64,000 nt of DNA from JASHVB01 sp036489395 (lineage in GTDB: Bacteria; Pseudomonadota; Alphaproteobacteria; Acetobacterales; Acetobacteraceae): positions 13,943-77,942 of the forward strand of contig DASXFW010000404.1 in NCBI GenBank assembly GCA_036489395.1. The letters are read 5' to 3'. This document shows, one piece after another, positions 9,001 through 15,421 of the stretch. Position numbers and translations under genes: made by a program. The notes under the pieces were generated by a model. That model searched no databases. It was not told where the DNA came from and worked only from the letters and a program-made list of their open reading frames with translations. Each line of letters begins with the position of its first letter. Positions within the stretch are counted from its first letter, which is position 1.

Positions 9001-11398
9001 CGTGAGCGAATTGGCGAGCAGCTCGATCGACACCGCGCTGCTGCAAAGCGCGGCCGGGGTGAACGGCAACGTCACGCTGTCCGGCAGCGCCAACGCGGTG
9101 CTTGGCCTCGGCATGTTCGGCGTGACTGGCGGCAACTTTGCGCTGGTGGACACCGGCTCCCTGGCGATCGCCGGACCGGTGAGCGCGGTCAACGTGACCG
9201 CCAGCACCTCGGGCGCCGGCGCGATTTCCGCATCGGGCAGCGTCACCGCGACAAACACATTAGCCCTGACCTCCGGGACCGGCGGCATCGCATTGGGTGC
9301 GGGCGCAGTGCTGGATGCGCCGACGATCGATCTGAACGGCGGCGGCGGGATGATCGCGCTGACCGGCAACGCGGTGCTTGGTACCTCCAACGTCACAGCG
9401 TTGATCGACCTGACGACCAGTAACGGCGGCATCTCGGAAGCCGGCACCAGCCAGGTGCTGACCGCGACGCTGCAAAGCACCGACGGCGTGACCGGCACCG
9501 CGACGTTTGCCGGCACGGGGAATGCCATCGGCACGCTGGCCAACTTCATCGTCAGCGGCGGCGACCTGTCGTTGCTCGACATGGCGAACTTGTCGGTCAC
9601 CGGCCCGGTTCAGGCCAACAACGTGACGCTGACCGGCACCGGCGCAACCGCCATCAGCGTCAGCGGCACGCTGGGCGCGGTCGCCGGCGGCGGCACCTTG
9701 AGCGTGACCTCCGGCACTGGCGGAATCGGGCTGGGCAGCGGCGCGGTGCTGGGCGGTTCGGTCATTGTGCTCAACGGCAACGGCGGTGCCGTCACGCTGA
9801 GCGGCGACGCGACGGTGGGTGGCGGCTCGACGACGCTGGATCTCGATACCACGGGCGGCGGCGTGAACGAGACGGCGGGCGCATCGATGACGGCCGCCAC
9901 TCTGTACAGCTCGCTCGGCGTGACCGGCAGCGTGGCGCTGGCGGGGTCGGGCAACGCGATCACCTCGCTCGGGTCGCTCGCCGTAACCGGCGGCAGTTTT
10001 GCCCTGACCGATACCGGCGACCTGGCGTTCAATGGTCCGGTCAGCGCGAGCAGCGTGTCGGCCAGCACGAACGGCGGCGGCGGCATCGGCGTCAACACGA
10101 CGGTGACCGCGAGCGCAACGCCGGGTGGCGTGCTGACGCTGGTCTCCGGCACTGGCGGGATCGACATCAACACCGGCGGCGTGCTGACCGGCCCGACGGT
10201 CGATCTGAGCACGACGGGCGGCGGCATCACCGAGTCTGGCGGCGGCAACATCGTTGCCACGACGCTGCAAAGCTCCGGCGGGGTGAATGGTCCGGTGTCG
10301 CTACCGGTGACTACGGTCGGCACCATCGGCTCGTTCGTCGTTGCCCCCGGCAGCGGCGCGTTCAGCATGACCGACTCGACGGCGATCACCGTCGCCGGGC
10401 GCCTCAGCGCCGATTCGGTGGCGCTGACCGACGCGGGCAACATCAGCATTCCCGGCGTGCTGGCCGACCCGGCGAATGGCACCGTCGAGCTGATTTCGAC
10501 CGGCGGCTCGATCACCGAAACCGGCACGCTGATCGCGGCGCTGCTGACCGGCAGCTCCGCCGGCGGCACCAACCTGAGCGGCACGGGCTACGCCAACGAT
10601 GTCAGCACGCTGGGCAACTTCGTCGCCAATTCCGGCACGTTCACGCTGCATGACGGCGCCAGGCTGCTGATCAGCGGGACGATCACCGCCGGGACGATTA
10701 TCATCAACGACGATAACGGTACCGGCGAGGTCATGCTGGCGAATGGCGCCGGCTTCGTCACCGGCGGCCAGACGCGGCCGTCGAACGGCACCATCATGTT
10801 CCAGAACCTGCCCAACAGTGACAGCGGCGTCGGCGGCGCCTACCTCACCGTCGGCAATTTCGTGCAGGAGGGCGGCAGCTTCGTCACCCCGCTCAACGGC
10901 ACGGCCGCCATTCTCGACATCGACGCGAGCGGCAACATCAGCTTCGATGCGGGAAGCGGCCTCAACGCGCCGGCAACCTGGCTGGTGCTGAACCTCATCG
11001 GCGGCCAGGCCACCGGCGTCATCGATGTGCAGGAGCTGGACATCAGCTACGTGGCCCCCACGGCGAGTTCCGCCCTGACGGCCGAAATCGACGGTTTCAG
11101 CGGCAATGCGGCTGCGGGCCGGGCGTTCATCGTGCCGGAACCTGACGCCAATTTCCGCGTCAACGCCTGCCCGGTGCATTCGATCAACTGCGTGCTGCTG
11201 CCGACGCAGAGCCTGCCGACCGGCAGCCCGCTGAACGACTTCTTCGTCGGCTCGATGTTCAGTCCGGCGGACCAGGGCGATCTGCTGCTGCCGATCGTGT
11301 CGAACGAATACATGGAATCCCTGACGGCGGGCTTCGGCACGAACCCGATCCAGGAAGACTGCGACAAGGATCGCTCGCAGCCGGCGTGCAAGGAGTGA
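2..11398 (+). CDS. Filamentous-haemagglutinin-type repeat exoprotein, 3' part only
   Basis: The frame is already open at the left edge (from base 2) and closes with TGA at 11396-11398, leaving about 3,798 residues of a giant secreted protein. The signal peptide and two-partner-secretion domain would lie outside the window. The sequence is very rich in Gly, Ala, Thr, Ser, Val and Asn and is built of degenerate beta-helix-like repeats: a first zone with motifs such as 'GLSLANLTGIT' and 'LQTNALVNLGTT', a middle zone with exact 348, 411 and 423 bp periods, and a more diverged last zone. The final ~110 residues are not repetitive and hold two cysteine pairs ('NACPVHSINC', 'DCDKDRSQPAC'). The next gene, a CHAT protease, starts 5 bp downstream behind a ribosome site that overlaps this gene's end. 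Adhesin or cell-surface function is inferred from family resemblance. Antisense ORFs here are artefacts of the repeats. Confidence 0.85.
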   Translation, partial: GAIDAGSSGVFELAPNTQGNAETLGSASGLSLTNLTGITAGTLRVGAVTVPGSGLTTMAGSIAVTGAAFDGTGLTKLELDATTSGGGTGDVGQSTALLNIATLTGTAASYTLTDTSNTIGAVGPLSATSGNIAISDATAMTIAGSVAATAGNVYLEDSAAGGITFGAFAVSSQAGRSIGLQTNALVNLGTTAATGVVNAGSAGTFELSPDTANAMTLGASSGLSLSNLTNITAGLVRVGAVTQPGNGSPTTIANAISIAGTFGSSSTSLELDATGAVAQSAALTAATLSGTATSYTLTTASNAIGTLGPLTASGTIAIDDATALHVGGAVQSTGGNVYLEDSAGGGITFGGFTITSQTGGVIGLQTNALVNLGTTSATGAVDAGAAGIFELAPDTAHAVTLGASSGLSLANLTGITAGALRIGAVRQPGNASPTTIANAVSIAGAFGSGTVNLELDATGAVTQSAALTAAVLTGSATGYTLTTAANAIGTLGPLTATPGNIEIKDTSALTIGGLVKATAGNVYVESAGGITFGASQSIVAQNAGTIGLQTSTLTNLGTTLATGVVAGNGGPLAIFELSPDTANVVTLGSTPAGGLSLANLTGITTAALRVGAVTQPGNMSPTIIANAVSITGAFGSGTINLELDTTAAGAITQTAVLTAQTLTGTAGSGTLTLSNVIATLGGFSTTNNFSLTDAGSLAVAGTVTAANVVLNAATIGVGSSIGATTSLALVAGAGGIALNSGEILSGATVDFSATGGGVTQVAGGTIAATTVLQSTSGVTGTVDLIGTANTVASVGSFTVNSGDFTLVDTGDLTAAGKLTATNISLSSPTITATGSVGATSLLTLVGGAGGIALNTGEVITGTTVDLSATGAVSQVATGSIGATVLQSTGGVANGMTLAGTNNTIGTLAAITASTGNIDVVDAAPGSLVVNGSLTATSGSIYLNETQSGTIDFTATGSAIAASGIVGVQADAFSFTTGFSIAATTFELAPNSNMAVTLGGGTGLSGLGGIMAGTVRIGAITPITGGAPTTTATSIAIDGAFDLNNSNLDLRASGAVTQTAALTNVGTLFGSAGSVTLTTIGNTITNLGTFAATTSFALTDTGNLTVSGPVTGADIALSSATITSTGSIGATTTALLDATGGSIVLNSGAILSAATVDLSATGNVTHAAVPGGITATAVLQSTSGVAGTVDILGTSNTIASIGSFAAGGDFDLNDATSLVAAGKLTAQNIALTSPTITATGSVGATTTASLDATSGPILLNAGEILSGTTVDLAATGGVTQVAGGVISAGTLIGLGVTGTVDLAGTANAIVSVGSFAVTGGDFTLLDTGNLTAAGTLTANNVSLTSATITATGSIGATAAGGEALLDATGGAIALNSGVLSGATVDLSATSGVTQVASDIVNASTVLQSTSGVTGTVDLISAVNTILSVGSFAVTSGDFTLMDTGNLTAAGKLTANNISLTSPTITATGSVGATAVGGVALLHATGGAITLNSGMLSGPTVDLSATGGVTQLAGDIINATTVLQSTSGVTGTVDLAGTANAIVSVGSFAVTGGDFTLLDTGNLTAAGTLTANNISLTSATITATGSVGATAVGGVALLHATGGAIALNSGMLSGATVDLSATSGVTQIAGDIINASTVLQSTSGVTGTVDLISTVNTILSVGSFAVTGGDFTLMDTGNLTAAGRLTANNISLTSPTITATGSVGATGVGGVALLDATGGSIALNSGVLSGATVDLSATTGVTQVAGDIINATTVLQSTSGVTGTVDLVGTANTIVSVGSFAVTSGDFTLMDTGDLTTTGKLTATNISLTSPTIAATGSVGASGVLTVASGAGGIGLNTGAVLTGPTIDLNGSSGGIALTGNASLGSSGALVDVTTTGGMTEAATSTVTAATLRSTSGVTGTVALAGTANAVANLGNFPVTGGDFTLVDTGSLAVPGTVTANNITLSTNSTNQISATGSLGAATLVAVTSGSGGIGLNTGAVLTGPTIDLNGNGGPVTLAAGSQLGQTGDIVDVSTSGGGVNENAAATIIAATLRSALGVTGTVDLVGTANTIVSVGSFAVIGGDFTLMDSGDLTAAGKLTATNISLTSPTIAATGSVGASGVLTVASGAGGIGLNTGAVLTGPTIDLNGGSGGIALTGDASLGNSGALVDVTTTGGITEAITGTVTAGTLQSTSGVTGTVDLAGVANAVASLGNFPVASGNFTLVDTGSLAVPGTVTATNITLSTNTTNQISATGSLGAGTLVAVTSGSGGIALNTGAVLTGPTIDLNGNGGPVTLSAGSQLGQTGDIVDISTSAGGVNENAAATITAATLRSSLGVTGTVDLAGVANAVVSLANFVVTTGDFTLADTGSLAVPGTVTANNITLSTNGASQISATGSLGAGTLVALTSGSGGIALNTGAVLTGPTIDVNGNGGPITLAAGAQLGQTGDIVDISTSAGGVNENAAATITAATLRSSLGVTGTVDLAGVANAVASLSNFAVTSGNFILVDTGSLAVPGTVTANNITLSTNSTNQISATGSLGGGTVVAVTSGSGGIVLGTGAVVTAPTIDLNGNGGAIALTGNASVGTSTTLVDLTTTAGGVNEAATSVLNAATLQSAAGVTGSVALLGTANAVGNVGTFAVNLGDFTLIDTGMVVLRGPVSAGNVTVSATLGGSGVGVAGSVTANGTIAFTSGTGGIVLGNGAVVSAPTIDVNSGGAQFTMIDNALLGNSGALIDITTSGGGISELATAVITATTLQSTSGLTGDVNLLGSSNAIVHLAKFIITSGSLDLVDTGSLALGGEISATSVTANTVGSGAITASGSVTATGTMSLTSGTGGIGFGTGAVVSAPTIDLIGGGGAIVLTGNASLGNSGATINANTTAGGMSEAATSIINAATLLSGSGVTGNVSLLGTANTVANVAGFTVTAGNFTLVDTGSLGVSGPLNATNVTLSTTGGGTIAASGAITGSGSVAVTSGTGGISLGAGAIVTAPTIDLNGGGGAIVLTGNAVLNGATRVDLTTSGGGVSELASSSIDTALLQSAAGVNGNVTLSGSANAVLGLGMFGVTGGNFALVDTGSLAIAGPVSAVNVTASTSGAGAISASGSVTATNTLALTSGTGGIALGAGAVLDAPTIDLNGGGGMIALTGNAVLGTSNVTALIDLTTSNGGISEAGTSQVLTATLQSTDGVTGTATFAGTGNAIGTLANFIVSGGDLSLLDMANLSVTGPVQANNVTLTGTGATAISVSGTLGAVAGGGTLSVTSGTGGIGLGSGAVLGGSVIVLNGNGGAVTLSGDATVGGGSTTLDLDTTGGGVNETAGASMTAATLYSSLGVTGSVALAGSGNAITSLGSLAVTGGSFALTDTGDLAFNGPVSASSVSASTNGGGGIGVNTTVTASATPGGVLTLVSGTGGIDINTGGVLTGPTVDLSTTGGGITESGGGNIVATTLQSSGGVNGPVSLPVTTVGTIGSFVVAPGSGAFSMTDSTAITVAGRLSADSVALTDAGNISIPGVLADPANGTVELISTGGSITETGTLIAALLTGSSAGGTNLSGTGYANDVSTLGNFVANSGTFTLHDGARLLISGTITAGTIIINDDNGTGEVMLANGAGFVTGGQTRPSNGTIMFQNLPNSDSGVGGAYLTVGNFVQEGGSFVTPLNGTAAILDIDASGNISFDAGSGLNAPATWLVLNLIGGQATGVIDVQELDISYVAPTASSALTAEIDGFSGNAAAGRAFIVPEPDANFRVNACPVHSINCVLLPTQSLPTGSPLNDFFVGSMFSPADQGDLLLPIVSNEYMESLTAGFGTNPIQEDCDKDRSQPACKE
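3884..5275 (+). repeat. Tandem 348-bp coding repeats (4 units)
   Basis: The anchor motif encoding 'GVTGTVDL' recurs at 3884, 4232, 4580, 4928 and 5276, giving four units of exactly 348 bp (116 codons). Units at distance two (4232 and 4928) look more alike than neighbours, since both carry the 'NTILSVGSFAVT' variant. That suggests a 696-bp higher-order duplication. The repeats lie inside the haemagglutinin-like gene and keep its frame. Confidence 0.85.
5276..7789 (+). repeat. Alternating 411/423-bp coding repeats
   Basis: The same anchor recurs at 5276, 5687, 6110, 6521, 6944 and 7367, giving unit lengths 411, 423, 411, 423 and 423 bp. All are multiples of three. The units share 'LTGPTIDLNGNGGPVTL' and 'VPGTVTANNITLSTN' style blocks and differ by short in-frame insertions. 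A sixth, more diverged unit follows 7367 and its end at 7789 is approximate. This is tandem expansion of beta-helix coils in the exoprotein. Confidence 0.8.
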
Positions 11399-11403
11399 TC
11401 GTC

Positions 11404-14400
11404 ATGCGTCTGCCCCTCGCCGCGAGCCTGCTGGCGTCCCTGTTGCTGCCGCTGTCCGCGTGCAACAGCCCACCCCCGAGCGATTATGTACACGGCGTAT
11501 CCGGCGCCAAGCCGGTGGCGCAGGTGTCGATCGGCAAGAACTCGGTGGGCGAGTCCTGCACGCAATCCGCCGGCCAAGGCCAGGCCGCGGACATCTATTG
11601 CGGCACCTGGCAGGAACCCAGCGCCCGCGTGCGCGCCGGGACCGCCGGCAACGGCGGCTCCCTGGCGCAGCTTGCCACGTCGAGCCCCTGGCGCGCCGGA
11701 ATCGACACGCGCTTCCACTGCGATCCACCGGCCGCGACGACGATCCTGGGTGGCAATCCGGCGGAGCTCATGCAGTGCACCCGCCTGATCGGCGGCTGGG
11801 CGCATGTCGCCATGGTGGCCCAGGTCGGTGGCACGGTATGGTACGCCGACGGCGTGTTGCCGGCCGCGCAGGTAATGGAACGTTCGGTCGGCGTGCTGGC
11901 CGGGGTGATCAAGGCGGACTCGGCGCCAGTAAGCTCGGCGGCGGACGCGCTGCTGGCGAGCCGCCTGGCCGCGCAGGCGTTCAGCTCCGGCGACGTGGGC
12001 CAGTACGACACGCTGATGGCCGCCGGCACCCGCGCCAATCTGGCCGACAATCCGGCCGCGGCGGAGCAAGCGTTCCGCGCCGCGCTGGCGATCCAGCAGA
12101 AAGCGCTGGGCAAGGACAACCCGAACACCGCTACGCCGCTGATGTCGCTGGCGCTGGAACTGTCCGACGAAGGCCGCTTCGCCGAGGCCGAGGGTTTGTT
12201 CGCCGACGCCGAGAAGCTGGTGGCGAAATCGGTCGATCCCACCGCGCTGGCACGCCTGTACCACTACCGCGGCCTGGACGCGATGAACCAGGGCAAGCTG
12301 GAACCGGCGCTGCAACTGCTGATCCAGGCGGATGCGCTCTATGCCGCCGATGTGCCGGAAGGAGCGCTGAAGGCCAAGCCGGCGCCGGCCGGGGTCGATC
12401 GCTTCATGCGAACCGCGGGGCGCATGGGCGACCTGATGCCGAACGAGGAGCTGCTGACCGATCCGCGCGCGCAGACCGCGCTGCTCGGGCTGATCGAGGT
12501 GCGGCGCAACCGCGCGGTGCTGCTGCGCGTGCTGAACCATCCGAAACAGGCCGACGCCATGCTGACCTCGGCCACCGATCTGGCCGAGGGTAACGGCCTG
12601 GCGCGGCCGCTGCTGACTGCGCGGCTGTATCGCACCAGCGCCATCACCGCCGCGTCGCAAGGGCAGTACAGCGAGGCGCTGGCCGACCTGCAGCAATCGG
12701 CGGACGCGTTCGACCGCTCGCTGCCGGGGTCCAAGCCGCTGGCGGACACGTATCTGCTGCACGCGCGGGAGCTGGTGCGCACCGGCAAGATCGCCGAGGC
12801 GCTGCCGCTGTGCCGCAGCGCGGTGCAGACGCTGTCGCAGCTTAAGGCGGGGACGACGCCCGTGCTGATGGCGGCTTGCCTGGACGTGTACGCGCACGAG
12901 GCCGACGCACAGACGGCCCGCCGCCAGGAACTGCTGGCGGAGATGTTCACCGCGTCGCAGCTCGCGCAGGGCAGCGTCACCAGCCAGCAGATCGCCCAGG
13001 CGAGCGCGACGCTGGCGGAGAACGCGCGCGACCCGAAAGTGGGCGACGCGATCCGCAAGGAGCGCGACCTGAAGGGCAAGCTGGATAATCTCTACAGCCA
13101 GCGCGACGACCTGCAGCAATTGCAGAAGCAGGGTGCGGCAACCCCGGAACTGACCGCACGGGCCACGGCACTGGACAAGCAGATCCAGGACACGCGGACG
13201 CAGTTGCAGGACGCCGAGTCCTCGTTGCAGGCCGCCGCACCGAACTACGGCCAGTTGGTGCAGGAAGTCGCCTCGGCCAGTGACGTGTTCAAGGCGCTGC
13301 ACCCGAACGAGGCGTTCGCCTCGATCAGCCTGTCCGATCGCGACGGCTGGGTGTTCCTGCTGCGCGGCAAGACGATCGACGTGTCGCGGATTCCTGCCGG
13401 CATCACCGCGATCGCCGGGCTGGTGCACGAGATTCGCGAGGGCATCGAGCTGACCACGGCCGGCCTGCCGACCTTCGACATCGCCGGCGCGCAGAAGCTG
13501 TATCAACTGACCCTGGGCGGCGTGGCCAAGGACCTGAAAGGCGCGACGGCGCTGGTGGTGGCGCCAACCGGCCCCCTGCTGTCGCTGCCGTTCGAGGTGA
13601 TGCTGACCGGACCCGCGCAGCAGACCGCGCTGGCAACCGCGCCGTGGCTGGTGCAGCAGTTCACCATCACGCACGTGCCGGCGCCGAGCAATTTCGTCAG
13701 CCTGCGCAAGATCGCCGGCGGCTCGCGCGCGACCAAGCCGTGGTTCGGCTTCGGCGATTTCCATCCGGTGACGCTGAACCAGGCCGAGGCAAGCTTCCCC
13801 GGTACCACGTGCTCTGACAGCGCGCAGTTGCTGAGCGGACTGCCGCTGCTGCCGTTCGCGACGAAGGAACTGGCGGCGGCGCGCGACATCCTGGGGGCGA
13901 ATGCGGGCGACGAACTGCTGGGCCCGGCGTTCACCACGCCGGCAGTGCTGAACACGCCGCTGAAGCAATACAGGATTCTGCACTTCGCCACGCACGCGCT
14001 GCTGCCGACCGACCTGCGCTGCCAGACGGAGCCGGCAATCGTCACTTCCGCACCTTCCGGCGCCACGAACGCATCCGGCGCGCTGCTGACATCGTCGGAC
14101 GTGGTGAAGCTGAACCTGGACGCCGACCTGATCATTCTGTCGGCGTGCAACTCCGGTGGTCCGGGCGGCACGACGGCGGGCGAAAGCCTGTCCGGCCTGG
14201 CGCGCGCGTTCTTTTATGCCGGCGCCCGGGCACTGCTGGTGACGCACTGGTCGGTGAACGACCAGGTGGCGGCATACCTGGTGGCGGACACGCTACGGCG
14301 TATCCGGGACAATCCGGCGCTGGGCGTGGCGGGGGCGCTGCGCAACGCTCAGCTTGCGATGCTGGGCGAGGCGGGGAAGTCCTTGCCGCCGGAAATCGCC

Positions 14401-14499
14401 CACCCGTTCTTCTGGGCACCGTTCGCGGTGATCGGCGAGGGCGGCGCGAAGGTGGTGACCGCGCAGGCCGAGACGGGCGTGCGGTTGGCCGGGCAGTAG
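11404..14499 (+). CDS. CHAT-domain (caspase-like) lipoprotein with TPR-like repeats
   Basis: A predicted 1,031-residue cysteine protease of the CHAT (caspase HetF associated with TPRs) family. The start at 11404 is preferred because AGGAG at 11391-11395 sits 8 bp upstream and the product then begins with a lipoprotein signal peptide ending in a lipobox ('LPLSAC'). The middle has helical TPR-like repeats (about residues 200-500) and a coiled-coil-like stretch (about 540-610). The C-terminal third is the CHAT domain, with the His/Cys dyad visible as H864 in 'HFATH' and C915 in 'LSACNSG'. The gene follows the haemagglutinin-type exoprotein by only 5 bp, so the two are probably cotranscribed. Processing of the exoprotein is a reasonable but unproven role. 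Confidence 0.9.
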   Translation: MRLPLAASLLASLLLPLSACNSPPPSDYVHGVSGAKPVAQVSIGKNSVGESCTQSAGQGQAADIYCGTWQEPSARVRAGTAGNGGSLAQLATSSPWRAGIDTRFHCDPPAATTILGGNPAELMQCTRLIGGWAHVAMVAQVGGTVWYADGVLPAAQVMERSVGVLAGVIKADSAPVSSAADALLASRLAAQAFSSGDVGQYDTLMAAGTRANLADNPAAAEQAFRAALAIQQKALGKDNPNTATPLMSLALELSDEGRFAEAEGLFADAEKLVAKSVDPTALARLYHYRGLDAMNQGKLEPALQLLIQADALYAADVPEGALKAKPAPAGVDRFMRTAGRMGDLMPNEELLTDPRAQTALLGLIEVRRNRAVLLRVLNHPKQADAMLTSATDLAEGNGLARPLLTARLYRTSAITAASQGQYSEALADLQQSADAFDRSLPGSKPLADTYLLHARELVRTGKIAEALPLCRSAVQTLSQLKAGTTPVLMAACLDVYAHEADAQTARRQELLAEMFTASQLAQGSVTSQQIAQASATLAENARDPKVGDAIRKERDLKGKLDNLYSQRDDLQQLQKQGAATPELTARATALDKQIQDTRTQLQDAESSLQAAAPNYGQLVQEVASASDVFKALHPNEAFASISLSDRDGWVFLLRGKTIDVSRIPAGITAIAGLVHEIREGIELTTAGLPTFDIAGAQKLYQLTLGGVAKDLKGATALVVAPTGPLLSLPFEVMLTGPAQQTALATAPWLVQQFTITHVPAPSNFVSLRKIAGGSRATKPWFGFGDFHPVTLNQAEASFPGTTCSDSAQLLSGLPLLPFATKELAAARDILGANAGDELLGPAFTTPAVLNTPLKQYRILHFATHALLPTDLRCQTEPAIVTSAPSGATNASGALLTSSDVVKLNLDADLIILSACNSGGPGGTTAGESLSGLARAFFYAGARALLVTHWSVNDQVAAYLVADTLRRIRDNPALGVAGALRNAQLAMLGEAGKSLPPEIAHPFFWAPFAVIGEGGAKVVTAQAETGVRLAGQ

Positions 14500-14508
14500 G
14501 CCGGCAAG

Positions 14509-14617
14509 TTCCCCCTCCCCTTGAGGGAGGGGGTTAGGGGGAAGGGTGCGTACAGCCGCGGTCGTCTCGGATGCAGGCACCCCTCCCCCTAACCCCCTCC
14601 CTCAAGGGGAGGGGGAA
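14509..14617. repeat. Family I inverted repeat, copy A
   Basis: Two 41-nt arms (14509-14549 and 14577-14617) are reverse complements with one mismatch, separated by a 27-nt loop. The arms carry the block 'CCCCTCCCCTTGAGGGAGGG'. The same sequence recurs near 21221, 31113 and 59335. It sits just after the CHAT gene and could form a strong hairpin, but there is no T-tract, so it looks like a mobile or REP-like palindrome more than a plain terminator. Confidence 0.9.
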
Positions 14618-14662
14618 GCCTTGGCCTTCCAGCGCCTTCCATTACGTTCGATCGCCTAATAT

Positions 14663-14698
14663 ATCGATCGATTGACATAGCATATCGAGCGATATAGA
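14663..14698 (+). promoter_or_regulatory. Promoter and twin palindromic operators of the TetR/efflux operon
   Basis: A perfect -35 hexamer TTGACA lies at 14672-14677 with a candidate -10 TATAGA at 14693-14698 (15-bp spacer, shorter than ideal). A perfect palindrome ATCGATCGAT (14663-14672) abuts the -35. A second, ATATCGAGCGATAT (14682-14695, perfect 6-bp arms), lies over the spacer and -10. The regulator's ATG is at 14708, only about 9 bp past the -10, so the mRNA may be nearly leaderless. Autorepression by the TetR protein is inferred. Confidence 0.6.
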
Positions 14699-14707
14699 TG
14701 CCGCCGG

Positions 14708-15421
14708 ATGCTCGAACCCGGCTCCGCCCCGATCTCCCTCGACCGGCCCCGCCCCGCCGCCCAGCTCCGCGGCGAGGAAACCCGCCAGCGCATCCTGCGC
14801 GCCGCCCTGCAGGTCTTCGCCGCCGAGGGCTACGACGGTGCCAGCACGCGCGTCCTTGCCCAAACCGCCGGCGTCAACCTCCCTGCTATCCAATACTACT
14901 TCGGCAGCAAGGAAGGCCTCTATCGCGCGGTCATCGATCACATCGGCGAGACCGTCGAATCCCGCATCGCCCCGGTGACCGAGCAAATCCGCAACGCCCT
15001 GGCGCAGCGCGAGCCATCCCGTCGTGAATTGCTGGATCTGTTGTGCCGGATGCTGGACGCTTTCGTGGCCCTGGTCACCGACCAGACCAGCCCCGATTGG
15101 GAAAGCCGTGCCCTGTTCTTTGCCCGCGCCGAAATCGAGCCGCAGATCGCGCTGGAATCGCTGCATCGCCGCGTGATGCGGCAGATCGTCGAGCCCTGTG
15201 CGCTGCTGATCGGCCGCCTTACCGGCCAGCCCCCGGACGCCGAGCAAACATTGCTGCGCACGGTCGCGATGCTTGGCCAGGTCTCGATCTTCTGCAATCG
15301 CAAGGCGCACCAGGTGCTGGGCTGGCAGGAACTCGACCAGGAACGGGTCCGCACCATCCAGAGCATCGTGCGGGAACACTCGCGTGCGATTTTCCGCAAT
15401 ATCAAAGGCGCGGCGCGATGA
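14708..15421 (+). CDS. TetR/AcrR-family transcriptional regulator (CerR-like)
   Basis: A 237-residue one-component repressor. The N-terminal helix-turn-helix runs from about residue 25 to 70 ('RILRAALQVFAAEGYDGAST', then 'IQYYFGSKEGLY', the usual TetR signature). The C-terminal ligand-sensing part resembles the CerR/YbiH (DUF1956) type. The stop codon overlaps the ATG of the outer-membrane factor gene (ATGA at 15418-15421), so regulator and pump are translationally coupled in one operon. Two palindromes overlapping the promoter at 14663-14695 are likely binding sites. The inducer is unknown. An alternative ATG at 14698 is in another frame and is not used. Confidence 0.9.
   Translation: MLEPGSAPISLDRPRPAAQLRGEETRQRILRAALQVFAAEGYDGASTRVLAQTAGVNLPAIQYYFGSKEGLYRAVIDHIGETVESRIAPVTEQIRNALAQREPSRRELLDLLCRMLDAFVALVTDQTSPDWESRALFFARAEIEPQIALESLHRRVMRQIVEPCALLIGRLTGQPPDAEQTLLRTVAMLGQVSIFCNRKAHQVLGWQELDQERVRTIQSIVREHSRAIFRNIKGAAR

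Noticed and set aside
11047..14247. 1,066-codon antisense frame over the CHAT gene
   Set aside because: Arg/Gln/Gly-rich composition typical of shadow frames; the sense strand has a lipobox, a CHAT dyad and a ribosome site.
14509..14617. Classical rho-independent terminator after the CHAT gene
   Set aside because: Strong hairpin but no T-run, and the same sequence recurs at unrelated loci, so it is better described as a repeat element.
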